NCBI GenBank assembly: GCA_018524725.1
Contig: JAEUWP010000562.1
Coordinates: forward strand, 744,001 to 808,000
Source of the DNA: Podaxis mareebaensis
Lineage: Eukaryota > Basidiomycota > Agaricomycetes > Agaricales > Agaricaceae
Direction of reading: 5' to 3'
Length of the DNA: 64,000 nt
The notes beneath the pieces were generated by a model that saw only the letters and a list, made by a program, of their open reading frames with translations, did no database searches and was not told where the DNA came from. Positions 27,849 through 38,948 of the stretch are shown piece by piece (within the stretch, counting starts at the first letter, position 1; each line of letters begins with the position of its first letter). A program made the translations under genes and the position numbers.

Positions 27849-29701
27849 TTATGTGACCTCCATGATCGAAAGCTCCAGAATACGGAGCAAGCTCGGGTCT
27901 TTCATATCTTCGGACCATCCAATAACTTCCCTCCAGTTATACACGTTGGCTTCTTTTTCTCCAGCACCAGCAAAGTTCCCCATGTCGTCGTCATTGAGAC
28001 CTCTCCAGATCAAGAACAAACGCGTGAAGACACAAGGATCTGCTGCTACTGTGATATCAATTGCTGCTGCAATTTTGGCCGGGCTCAAGAACCGGTACGC
28101 GATGTTTTTGTGCACAGACCATGAGGCGATATTGTTGCTAATGTGACGTCAAAAGGTTGGATCACGAGGAAGGAGGTGAGTCTTACTTTATGAAGTTCGT
28201 CCGAGCGTGGATGGACAATCCCAACTGATCCAAGACAACTTTGAGATGTGTTAGGAAGTCCCTGAATGGCATGGCAAAGCCGTTCCGAGGCGTAATGAAT
28301 GAATTTGGTTCAATCATGGAGGCATCCGGACTGTCGTGTGGTTCAGGAATTCGCCAGAAAAATGTTCACTCGAAAGACTCACATTGCTTCGTAGTAGAGC
28401 GCCGTCGTGACCGTTTCACTTTCGAAATGCTCGAGCGCGCCACCAGGGTGACTGCGGCAAAAGAATTTGACCCTATTGTTATCACCGTCGACAGGTTCTG
28501 CCGGTGGCCATGTCATACTAAGTCTCCAATAGGTGGACGTCTGCAACATGATATCACAGTACTGTACAGCTGGGCAGATGACGCTCAACTGACATTTGGC
28601 AACTGGAGGCTTAGCAGCAATAGCCAGTCTGTTGATTACTCGAGAGTCGAACATCATATCCGGCGTATACCCTTCTGGAAGCCGTGTTCCCGAGAACTCT
28701 AGCTTATGGGTATCACCCTGGTGGACAAGATCCAGCTTTCCCCAGAATTGACCGTCCACTACCGTACCATCATCCATTCTTGCCATATCAAGTTCGTCCG
28801 ATACAACCGAGACATCGAGAGCAACGGTTTGGCCAGGCATGAGCTCAAGGCTAAAAGTTGCTGGCATCTCGAGTACTGGAGGAGGTCTTTTGCAATTTGT
28901 GAGGTGGGGTATTCGTGTAAAGCACTGGACTTACGGTGGTGGACTGAAACGGGAAAGGAGAATAAGCACCGGGGCCAGGGGTTCGCAACAAACATGGAAG
29001 ACTCACGGAGGCTCATCTGGAGGAGGAGGAGCATCGCTGACGATTTCCACGCGCAAACCCTGCACACCCATGATTGCAATCTGATACGAATCCTCGCCAG
29101 TCAGCTGCAGACCCACTATCAGCTTCGAGATCCCGGCGCTTAGATGAATCAACCCACGTAGATGTACAGCCCTGCTACTAGTCGCTGCAGAGTGTGTTAG
29201 CCATAGGTCCAGACTTCAAAACGCACGGCGACATACGGCGGCATGAAGGGACGCATATTCAACAGGAACGCGAAGAAAGAACGCAGCGCCTGGAGGTGGT
29301 TTAGCCCATCCTCGAGCGAGATCCTCAAGTTCCTGTGTAGATGTGAGCGATACGTTGAAGGGAATGAAGATGGGGACGAACGGCGAAGGTGTTTGGAAGC
29401 TGTTGTGCGTATACAGGGTGTAAGCTAGGCAGGAACAGCAGGAATGGAGATACATTACGCACCAAATGCAATGTCTCTTGCTCACCAAACACCAAGGTGA
29501 GGAGACGTTGCCGGGTCATAGCCATTTGTGCAGCTTGTTGGCGCAGATCGCCCTCCTTGTTCTTGGGTTTCAGCTTACCCCAGAACGACTGGGACGGGAG
29601 ACTAGCGCTCGTAGACCTATTGAAGAAGAACAGGTTTGAAGATGAGCGAGGCAGACAAGGCAGGTGGAGGGGGGTGGCGCGTACGCGGGTGACAGCAGCA
29701 T
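27849..29701 (-). CDS. Conserved-looking protein of unknown function
   Basis: I do not recognise this gene. A model with about eight exons, joined by frame, starts MLLSPA-STSASLPSQSFWG at 29701. It continues with QQAAQMAMTRQRLLTLVF, FVPIFIPFNVSLTSTQELED, GAAFFLRVPVEYASLHAAV, VHLRGLIHLSAGISKLIVGL and VEIVSDAPPPPDEPP. The C-terminal half is better ordered: ATFSLELMPGQTVALDVSVV, FSGTRLPEGYTPDMMFDSRV, FRDFLTHLKVVLDQLGLSIH, NNIASWSVHKNIAYRFLSP, VFTRLFLIWRGLNDDDM and a final LRILELSIMEVT. No signal peptide, membrane segment or catalytic motif stands out. Codon use and splice sites look normal, so it is probably expressed. The N-terminal exons are less certain than the rest. Confidence 0.6.
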
Positions 29702-30072
29702 GATAGGGAAGAGAAGAGATTATTTTATGATGTTCAGGGGCCAATAGTCATTGCCTGGATATGGATTCCGAGTGCGAATATCGCCGTAGGCCACGATGGG
29801 AACACGAGGCAGATATCCGAGTTTGTCTATCGCAGACAATCAGCGACAGTGAGAGCCAACGATGGATCTGATACAAGGGTTGTGTTGGAATGCGGCGAAG
29901 CGTCGAGAAGGATGTAGATTGTGTTGAGGAGAGGGCTGTAGACGAGGACTGTATACCCGTAGGCTCCGACCACGAGCACTTTAGGCCTTGCTCTTTATCT
30001 ATGCGCAGGTCACGTGCCTGTCAATGTCTACTTTTGAATTTCGCCAAGGAAGCTTGCCCGTCGTTGCCAACG
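29702..30072. promoter_or_regulatory. Divergent promoter with CACGTG at 30011-30016
   Basis: About 370 bp between the unknown minus-strand gene and the SAP-domain gene. TCACGTG lies 57 bp upstream of the latter. An open frame runs in from upstream of 30073, but it lacks features of a protein. Confidence 0.4.
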
Positions 30073-30894
30073 ATGCTCCGCCTCGCCCGCCTCGCCCAGC
30101 CAGTTCGTCCCCTCGTTACAGCCCGTGGACAAGCTCGCCGGAGCCTCGTATCCCCTGTTCTCCTCACTCGCACATGGGAGAATGAGAGCGTTGCAACATT
30201 GAGGAAAGAGGCCAAAAACCGGGGTCTTTCGGCGTATGTCGTCATTGGTTCTATGTCTTCTATCCCATTCCCTAACTTTCCTTCAGCAAAGGAACAAAGG
30301 CCAACCTGATTCTGCGTATAACAGAACATGACTTGCGAGGTGCACCTAAAGACGTCCCAGCTCCGACACTAGCCAGCTCTCGTTCCGCGTCCTCCGCTTC
30401 GGAATCCTCCCCACAAACTGTAGCACCAGGCCCAGGTGTCCCACATACTGCAGCTACCACTGCCCCTCCTCCAAAACATGATCTCTTGAACGTTGTTATC
30501 CCAGACCTTTCCCAACCCGATCCCGAGCCTCCTGTCGATGTGGTATGTCGGCCTTGGAACAGTATTCGCATTTCTAACAATACCTTCTTAGCCTTACGTA
30601 CCGGACTTCTGGGACTCTACTGCGTTTGAAAAGCAAACTGAACCTGCTGTTTCTGAAGACCTCCCGAAGATGGTGGTAGTTGGTGGAGTGAGCACCCACC
30701 CTGGTGATGGCCCGACGTACAACCTCGAGACCGTATCCGAGACAGAAACCGATGTCACTTCCACAACACCCGGGGCCAGCGAGCAGGCCAAAAAATCTCC
30801 AGAGGAAACCGGTCTTTTCGAGGATATCACTCAAGACCTTGGCCTTCCTCCGCCCAAAGAGCTAAAACAAAGCTTCTGGAAACTTTTCTCGTAG
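30073..30894 (+). CDS. Mitochondrial SAP-domain protein (AIM34-like)
   Basis: Three exons. The N-terminus MLRLARLAQPVRPLVTARGQ with following Arg and Ser residues and no acidic residues is a typical mitochondrial presequence. Residues about 40-70 form a SAP-like helix-extension-helix: WENESVATLRKEAKNRGL, SAKGTKANLILRI. The rest is Pro/Ser/Ala-rich, with VVIPDLSQPDPEPPVDV, YVPDFWDS and a terminal FEDITQDLGLPPPKELKQSF. SAP domains bind nucleic acid in many proteins; yeast Aim34 combines a mitochondrial signal with a SAP domain. The start at 30073 is preferred over in-frame upstream codons because it gives the targeting signal. Confidence 0.75.
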
Positions 30895-31071
30895 AGGACA
30901 AGTTAGAGATAGACATGTAGCATCCTTTTAATTTTATCTGACTCATCCATAATGCATCCGTGCAGTTCTGCCGCATGTTCGTCCTGAGCAGTCTTCAACA
31001 GAAACCTCATTCGGTAAACGGGTTCTGAATTGAAAACTCGGAGACGCGATCTAAAATTACTCACGCTGGTT

Positions 31072-31694
31072 ATGCTGCTCCCACCACGTCCGTCAGCGGC
31101 GTCCGTTCCCTGGGCGCGATCCCGCCTCTTCCATACCTCCCTGCGACGACTGCATCTCGTGGCACCACCAGATCCCGTCTCTCACATGCGTCCAATCATC
31201 TACGAAGACGCACCTACCAACACAGATTCCTCAAAATCCTCTCCACCTACACTCCTTCGCCATCCCTACTCCCTCTCTGAATTCACTGATACCACGGGCA
31301 ACGACCGCGCATCCAATCTCGAACTCCAGTTCAGGTTACAGAGGCAGCAGTTGGACGCGTTCCATCACAATTTCTGGTTCGACGTGAGTGCTCAACGATA
31401 CGATTAAACCGCACCCCTAAGTCGATTTCACATTCATAGAGCAATTCTCGGTTTGAAGCTGCCAGGCAGGCCATTCTCTCAGCCTTACCAGAGACGGCAA
31501 CGACACTTGACAAAGAGAATGCTTTATCAGAGTTCCATAAGCAGTGGGTCATGCAGGAGAAAGCTCGCACGGACGCATATACCACCGAATGGCGCCGCCG
31601 CAACTTCGCTCTCATCGTCTTGGAGACTCGCGTTCGCTATCAGAAATTCTCCTCTCGTATCGGTAGATTTTTTTCATCATCTCGGGGTCATTAA
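31072..31694 (+). CDS. COA8/APOPT1-like mitochondrial protein
   Basis: Two exons split by a canonical intron after HHNFWFD. The N-terminus is MLLPPRPSAASVPWARSRLF with an RLFHTSLRRLH patch, a likely mitochondrial signal. The conserved core reads PDPVSHMRPIIYE, HPYSLSEF, LELQFRLQRQQLDAFHHNFW, SRFEAARQAILSALPE, LSEFHKQWVMQEKARTDAY and TEWRRRNFALIVLETRVRYQ. This is the APOPT domain; the animal protein supports cytochrome c oxidase assembly in the matrix. The same role in this fungus is inference. It converges on NUP133, leaving 75 bp between stops. Confidence 0.9.
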
Positions 31695-31769
31695 TACGAC
31701 ATCATTAAACATTACAATCGAAAGCAATGGCGCGATGGACAGTCGTCACAGAAAGTGCAAAATCATCCC

Positions 31770-34700
31770 CTACTCCCACACCACATCTTGACCCGCCAAT
31801 TCTCTCACCCGCTGGAACAACTCCTCGTCCAACTCCAGCTCCCCAAGCGCATCCATCTCATAAGTGTAGTCACTCAACACGGCCTCTAATTGTTCCGGTG
31901 ACATTCCAGGCCATCTCGATGCCATTTCTTCAGGTGTCGGAATTTCCAGAGCCTCATCAGGCTTGACTTCCGACTCACTAGTCTGCTCGCTCCTGGGCAA
32001 TTGGAGAGTAAGCACAGTATATAGTGCCGTATTCTTGAACCGTTCACTAAGCTCCGCATCGGAGACGTTAGCAGTTTTTCGTATCGTGTTCCAACTACCG
32101 TTATTTGTTAGCTGTCAGAGTTGTAGCATATAATGGAATAACTTACTCATCATGGAGATACACTCGACGCCATATTGTTCTCAAAGCTGATTTTTTGCGG
32201 ACTTCAGGGAGGTTCTAAACTTCTATTAGCACGGCTCTGCCCTCAGAGCCTATGCATCACTTACCGTAGCGCGTGTAATCAACTGTAAAGCAGTGGCATA
32301 GTCCTCAACAGTCTCCCTGTTATCCTTGAGAGTCAACACGTCAACAGCGTCTTCTATTGATAGTGCCTTTCCCTGCAAGAGTTGTCGAACGAGATCTTTG
32401 AAGACCTAGAAAAAAAATCAAGTCAGAATTATTCGGTAACACATTAATCACACGGCTCACATGCAACATTCCCTTCCTCTCAGCGAGTCCAGTTGCCTTG
32501 GACCTCACAATAGTGTCGATCTGATTTTCGAGCGACTGTCGTCCACGAATACCTGCCAATGCAGACCTGAAGTCTTCTAACAATGCCTCATGCACGCTGA
32601 CAAAGTCAAGCCCATCATGGAACGCTTAAACGAATGAGTGACTTGTACTGGGTTCTGTCAACAAACGCTTACCATCGAGCGTCCTCTCACTTGTAGTCGC
32701 CCCATTATCGTATACTTGGGCCAAATACGCGAGTTTCCCAACGCTCAGCATAAACTTCGAGAAACCAGGTCAGTCCAGAACCAAAAACCCTTCTCAAAAG
32801 TACTTACATGTTTTGACTCCAGATTTACCGCCCCCTGTGCCTCGCTGAGCAACGCACTGGAGGCAGCGCCAAACCTCGTTTTCCCAATGTCATGTAGCCA
32901 CGAGATGGAAGGATTGGGTTTCTCAGTGAAGAACCTATCCACATATCTTTTCTCATCGTCCTGGGAGAACATTACTCGAAGTTCGCCGTGCTGAATATAC
33001 CACTGGTACAACTCCCGGGTGAAATCCTCCTTGAATCGATCAATGTATGCCTGAATTCGTCCCGCGTTGGGGCTCTGCTCGGGAGGATAGACTGTGTCGC
33101 GGTTGCAGAGCGCTGCTAGGCTGCTAAAATCGCGGTATTGCTCTGCGAGAGTAAAGGCAGCATTCTCGTGTCCGCATCGTCCTAGTCCACACCGTTGAGC
33201 CTTTCTCCAAAACAGGAATTAACCCAACTCACTGAGGGTTTCCAATACTTCTGGCCTGAGGAGGGCGAATCTCTGCTCCAATTCTTCTCTGTCCCTCTTA
33301 ACACCAGGTTCTTCACCTGCAGCACCGCTATTGTTCTGTCAGTCTTCGTCCCAGCACTCGAGAAAAAGCTACTGCAACTCACCTCCCCAACCAATCCAAC
33401 CTCTCCTGAACGCACGCAAACAGAATCTCTGCAAGGTCCGCTAGCTGGGAGTGTGGCTCCCCCAAATTCAACTGTGTCCCCCCGCTCGTACTTTGCACCT
33501 CTGAAGCCTTTGTCGAAGCATCAAACAACGCAAGCACGACGTCAATCACCGAGGGTCTACTTGTCCAAGGGTTAATCATTGGCAATTCAATCCCGTAAAC
33601 ACCGAGATTGTAGACTCGGTAATCAAAAGCAGATCGAAGGACAGTGATAACGATGCGATTTGTTTCGGGCAAAACATCGACGATGTTACGCCCAGTGTTA
33701 CGTGCTGCAGCAGTTGCGGCCCCTTTGACCTTTTTAACCAACCGTCCAATGTCTGCGACGCAAAGACGGAAAAATGCGCGTAGGACATCCTCGTGAAAGC
33801 CTTCGCCGATTTCAGCCATGTAATCATGCACGGCGTCGTTTAGGACGCTGAATGGGGGGTTAGTGCTACAAGAGAGTTCAACTGAGAGTAGGCCAAACGT
33901 TAAAACCTGAAGTACTCACGCAAGGAGGTCATTGTACTGCATCCATAACTGGTGAGCTGCATAGAGTTTCTCAGCGTCCGTTGCGAGTTGTTGCCGACTC
34001 CTTTGGGAAAGCTAAAAGAGTTCAATCCCACACCGTTGCCTCGGAGAAACTCTCCTCTCTTACCTTGCCAAGAACCGCGTTGTCGTTGATGAACCGAATT
34101 AGCCAACTAAGCCGTTCTTTGCGACTAGTCAACTGAGATGTTAAGTCATGATTCTTGCACACAACCTCCGAAGCTGACACAAGTTAGGCTTACGGCACTC
34201 GAACCATCCAGCGACAGAAGCGTACCAGAACGAAGAACGGCTTTGCTAAGTTGCTCGGCCCCCTGCATCAACCTTTCCGCGTCCACCTCAGGAGGGAAGC
34301 TGAAGTGGAGTGGATTCTGTATGAATTGTCATTAATCAAAAATGGCGCCGCAATAGAAGAAACAAACTTCAGGTAGGGATCCATACAAGATAGCCTGCAT
34401 CATGATTGACTTGATGAGGTTGGTATGGCCGGTCCTAGTAATGCGTTCAGCTTGGCAAAACTCGGTCAATGATAGAGAGCTCCTCACTCATAATCGAAGG
34501 CGTCGATCTTGTCAACATCCACGACAACTCTCATCATCGTCGACGCAGTCAGCATCAACAACGTACTGTCTGACTCATATGCACCAACACCCAGCGTTCT
34601 GTCACTCGCAGACTTGAGTTCCAGACGGTCTCGGTAATCCGAATCTGCCAGATAATCAGACGGTCTCAGTCTATGTTTACTTCCCCCCTGTTTAAATAAC

Positions 34701-36306
34701 GTACCCCGAGCTACTAGAGCCACGGCATCACCGAATTGCACAACGACGACAGCACCACTCGCCAAAAATTGTATCCGAGGATGCGTAGGCGCACCACTTG
34801 TTGCTGTCTGGATCAACCTCAATTTCAGGTGCTGTGCGAGTATTTAAGTTTACTCACCGTTTGGTATGGCACCGTCTTCACATTCTCGACCTTGAAAGTA
34901 TCTCCGTAAACCGACAACCTGACCAGGGTGAAAACCCGACGCGTTCCAGGCGTATCCGTTGACATATACGAAATCTCCTCTGTATGAGCATACGAAACGA
35001 GGACAACAAGCTTGTCTTCACTGTGTTAAAGAATCGATACACTATACCTTAATGGTAATGTGAAGTAAAAAACGCACCTCTCGAACCCGAGATCAATCAA
35101 TTCGAAATCCATTGACTGATCCTTCTCCTTAATCCCAAACTCGTCCTTCACAGCTGACTTTAACAACTCCACAACATTCTTGTCCAATAGTAACTCTTCC
35201 CACCCTTCAGGCTTCAACTCCCACTTCTGCACCCTCTCGTTGACCAACGTCCAGACTTCCCTTTCTCCCGTAGCCGAAGGTTTACCTAGAGCAACGGAGC
35301 TTACATATGCGTTCATCGCATCAGCGGGACTGAGATGTGATGAGCCAAAGAGAGAAGGAATGAGACGTGAGAGGGAGAGTGAAGGTGTGGGGCGAGCAAA
35401 GAGACGTGACACGAGATGATATTTGCCTCCGGTCGAGGTGAGGGTCAATCGGAAAAGGCGTCCAGACGAAGTCGTCGCGATGAATGTTTGGGCCTTTCAA
35501 AATTTAACACTCAAACTAAGTCTACAGAAGGAATCAACGCAACTCACATCAGCTCGAACAAAATTCGTCATATGTTCGTCCTCCTTCAAATCCAAATGCA
35601 TCGTAGAATAGTTCTCGCCACCTGCCAAACCAATGCTGATGCTTTCCCAGAACCGGACTTGGCCAGAAGGTGAAGCGAGAATAAGTCCTGGTTCGCGCGA
35701 TGGACCATGCGGGATGAATGCGTGTAGAGGCGGATTCGCGCCCGTATCATCTTGTGGACATGAGAAAATATAACATGTAGGAGTACCGCGTATCGCCTAA
35801 GGCTCACGTTCAAAAGCTTACCAGTCCAAACCCGAAAGTGAACATACCTGTACATGTTGCCACACGAAACAAGTTTGGACAGATGCTACGAGCGCAAAAC
35901 CAGTGACAGTATCGACAGAGCCAGTATATGGGTCTTTGAAGAAATCTAGGAAGTGGATTCATATGGGGTCACATCGATTCCGGTACAAAGGAATCATACC
36001 AGCACTCCGAAGAACCTGCTTCACTTCCACTGGCAGACTGGCGTAGAAAGAGACCGTCAGCTCGTCGGATTTCGCGTATATCGTTTCCCCGTATACTCTT
36101 GTAGTGCTTCTTTCTGTTGCTATAGATTCGGTCTCATCAACGTCCATAAGCGTTGGTTGCAGGCGATCATTAAGACCAGGAGGACTGAGACGCGCTACAG
36201 TCTTTTGGGCTGTGGCCAGCCTGGCCGATTTTCGTACGGGTGAAGTAGCTTTTTGCCGTAATCTTGACGAGCGACGCGGTGCTGGAGAGGGAGAAAAGGT
36301 AGCCAT
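31770..36306 (-). CDS. NUP133: Nucleoporin NUP133 family
   Basis: Scaffold nucleoporin of the Y-complex. The N-terminus MATFSPSPAPRRSSRLRQKA continues with more Arg/Lys/Ser-rich sequence. A beta-propeller region follows (SIATERSTTRVYGETIYAKS, TGFALVASVQTCFVWQHVQ, RFWESISIGL, VSRLFARPTPSLSLSRLIPS, VWTLVNERVQKWELKPEGWE). A long alpha-solenoid follows (RKERLSWLIRFINDNAVLGK, LAAFHQ-like YAAHQLWMQYNDLLA, GFHEDVLRAFFRLCVADIG, VFPRVYNLG-like YRVYNLGVYGIELPMINPW). The protein ends PEEMASRWPGMSPEQLEAVL with an acidic tail. More than fifteen introns. The start at 36306 is chosen for its Ser/Pro/Arg N-terminus; the open frame extends further upstream. Family assignment rests on the NUP133 N-terminal pattern and overall layout. 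Confidence 0.85.
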
Positions 36307-36650
36307 GATTATAACCCTGCCGTGTTTGACCTTATTCGAAAGGGACTTAAAGTGAGTAAAAGCGAATAACCCAAGGTTATTAGCCTTGGGTCCAAATACA
36401 ACCAAATAATCACCGAACAGACAACTTGTCACTGGAGAGGGGCCATAAGCGTTCCACTTTCATCCAAGTCTCCAACTTTCTAACCCAGATGCGGAGAGGA
36501 TGCTATATGGCATCTATTGCAGAGGTATCGCAAATAAATTAAGCTAATGTACAAAGAAGACATTATATCCCCGCCAATCTAGTCTCCAATCAACATGAAA
36601 GCAGTCAAAGTAGCAAGAACAAATGAACTTGATGAAGCCGCGAAACAATC
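36307..36650. other. NUP133 upstream region
   Basis: About 340 bp between the NUP133 start and the H2B stop. It includes an AT-rich stretch with no reading frame. A duplicated CCAAGG/CCTTGG-type inverted match near 36370-36393 (AACCCAAGGTTATTAGCCTTGGGTC) could form a hairpin. Confidence 0.35.
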
Positions 36651-37293
36651 TTATTTGCCACCAGAGGAGAACTTGGTGACAGACTTGGTACCTATTAAAA
36701 GAGATCAATAGACGGCCCTGGATCTCAGTGGTTCAAGCTCACCTTCAGAAATGGCATGCTTGGCAAGTTCACCAGGGAGGATCAGGCGCACACTCGTTTG
36801 AATCTCACGAGAGGAAATTGTAGACTTCTTGGAGTAGGCAGCGAGTTCTGAGCTGATAGTCAGCTACTGAAATATGGTGGACAAGGCCAGGACATACTGG
36901 AAGCTTCGGTGGCAATGCGCTCGAAAATATCGTTGACAAACGAGTTGAGGATGGCCATGGCCTTGTTGGAGATACCAGTGTCAGGATGTACCTGCTTGAG
37001 TACTGACCGAACGTTAATAGGAGGGAAAAACTTAAGCTTCAAATAACCAAACACACCCTTGTAGATATAAGAGCTATAAGTCTCCTTGCGCGACTTCTTG
37101 CGCTTCTTCTTATCGGAATCAGCACCACCCGAGGTGGCTTTGCTCTTGCTAGCGGTCTTAGCTGCATCAGACTTGACGGGGGCCTTAGAGGCAGTGGAGA
37201 CAGGGGCCTTCCCAGCGGTGGAAGCGGGCTATATTAAACCATTTAGTCAACGGACGTACATCCACATAACATTCAACTCACTTTTGGTGCCAT
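36651..37293 (-). CDS. HTB1: Histone H2B
   Basis: Core histone H2B. The start exon is only MAPK, then an intron, then the basic tail [20 protein letters not shown] with Lys/Ala repeats. The histone fold follows: [80 protein letters not shown] and [20 protein letters not shown]. The C-terminal ubiquitination-site Lys is in the conserved VTKFSS context. Three introns interrupt the gene, as is common for basidiomycete histones. No H2A gene is adjacent in this window. Two CACGTG boxes lie 122-160 bp upstream. Confidence 0.97.
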
Positions 37294-37414
37294 TGTTAAA
37301 AATCAGAGGGGTTGGTGGTAGTTGGGGAAGAAAGACGTGGAATGGACTTCATCGAGGCGCGTCTTCTTATGTGCCGTCACCATTGCGGACTTTGAATTCG
37401 CGCATTTAGCTCGT

Positions 37415-37453
37415 CACGTGAAATCAACATGCTCATACGCGCCTTTGCACGTG
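37415..37453. promoter_or_regulatory. Pair of CACGTG boxes upstream of H2B
   Basis: TCACGTGA at 37414-37421 and GCACGTGA around 37448-37453, 33 bp apart (about three helical turns), both upstream of the H2B start at 37293. The regular spacing would place both on one face of the DNA; the binding factor is unknown. Confidence 0.45.
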
Positions 37454-37534
37454 ATCGTGTACAGACAAGATAAGATAATTCATTCTACCTTGCCAACTAA
37501 CACAAACTTGGCACAAACCGAGCAGTCACTGTGG

Positions 37535-38566
37535 CTACTTCTTCTGTGCAATAACAACCCAACACTGGTAAGGATAGTGGAAAGTGCCAGAAGACTTGTC
37601 AATCCACTCTTTGTCCTCACCTCTCTTGATTATCTCCCTCAACTTCTGACGAACCTCTTCCTTTTGATCAGGCGGAAGGATGGCGATGTAGCTTTTGCTG
37701 CTCGCTCTGTCGACAACAATGTCCTCTGTCGCTGTGAGGGAGTAAGACCATATGAACTCTTCAGGAGGCTCAAAGAATTTCTTGTATGACGAGGTGTCGA
37801 AAGTTTGCCTCCAAAAGAAGTGGCGGAATTGGGGAGAGTTTGCCTCATGCTGCTCAATGGTCTCTCTGACCTGGGCCACCCACCGCGCGGCCTCCCTGTC
37901 GGATATAATAAGAAACTGTGGATCTGGGCGCAGTAGACGCTACTGACCTGTCTTCCAGGTTCCATACGTATGCAACCGTCCCGTTAGGTTTGAGAATCCG
38001 AGCAAACTCCGCCGAGGCGAGGTCATAATCGGGGCACCAATGATAAGCCTGTGACGGACCTCCAGTCAGCTAGACTCTACCATAACCTGGGGTCACTATA
38101 CCTGAGCAATCACAACAAGGTCAGCCCAGCCATCTTCAACGCTAGTATCTTGGAATGTTCCTTCACGCAAAAAGACGCGATCATCGTGTACTGTTTTTGC
38201 AAAAATGTCACGCATGCCATTGCTTGGCTCGATTGCTATGAGCTCCTTGATAGATTTATTCCATTCTGGATCAGCCAGCAGCGCCCTTGTGAAGATTCCT
38301 GTTCCAGACCCGATCCTGAAAAAATTCAGTTGTGCTCCAAGCCAATTTCATTGCCAACTCACTCCACAATATTGTATGGCCCGAGGTTTCTCAACGCCTT
38401 GCGGACATGCTCCAGAGCAGCCGGCTGATAGCTGGGGCGAGCACTAAGCAAACAAAGAGGTAAGGCTACGGTGAAAATGTGTAGGTGCCACGGAGACGCA
38501 CCGATCGTAAAGATTGTTAGTACCAGCCCCAAAGCCCTTCTGTGCGACTGCATGGACGATGGTCAT
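37535..38566 (-). CDS. SAM-dependent methyltransferase, Methyltransf_11 type
   Basis: Begins MTIVHAVAQKGFGAGTNNLY, then YQPAALEHVRKALRNLGPYN, motif I IVEIGSGTGIFTRALL, motif II LIAIEPSNGMRDIF, FLREGTFQDTSVEDGWADLV, AYHWCPDYDLASAEFARILK and PNGTVAYVWNLEDR. The C-terminal part (ETIEQHEANSPQFRHFFWRQ) ends YPYQCWVVIAQKK. The order matches small-molecule or trans-aconitate-like class I methyltransferases related to yeast Tmt1; substrate unknown. About six introns, all keeping frame. Its 3' end lies 242 bp upstream of the H2B start, so the H2B promoter partly overlaps its 3' flank. Confidence 0.87.
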
Positions 38567-38948
38567 TTTTGCTGAGCAAGCAGTTGAGTCAGAAATGTGT
38601 GTTATTTCTGTGATATATGTTCTTGAATTGATCATGCCATAATTGGATGTTCGCGTTCCATGCTGATCGCAAGCGTGTCAACATCGGGAGGAAATGACAA
38701 GATAGGTCGAATCCGAGTAGCGTTGGAGCGGTGAATGCAACGAGCAACGCAATCAGCTCAGTGGAGAGGATGTTGGCATCGCGAATGGACGGCAAGGGCC
38801 AGATCAGGCTAATGTCCCAAGTTCTAACCCCTTTACAGCAGCCGCAAGCCGTAGCGACTATTTCCAAACAAATGGCGCCCTACATCTTGCCCTGTTCTCC
38901 CACCCGCTTCCCTTCCCCCTCTCCGCCTACCTTACATATTTCCCCTCC
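38567..38948. promoter_or_regulatory. Divergent promoter, methyltransferase / sphingoid kinase
   Basis: About 380 bp between divergent starts. The stretch 38878-38945 is strongly CT-rich. An alternative upstream ATG at 38872 is discussed under the kinase gene. Confidence 0.4.
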
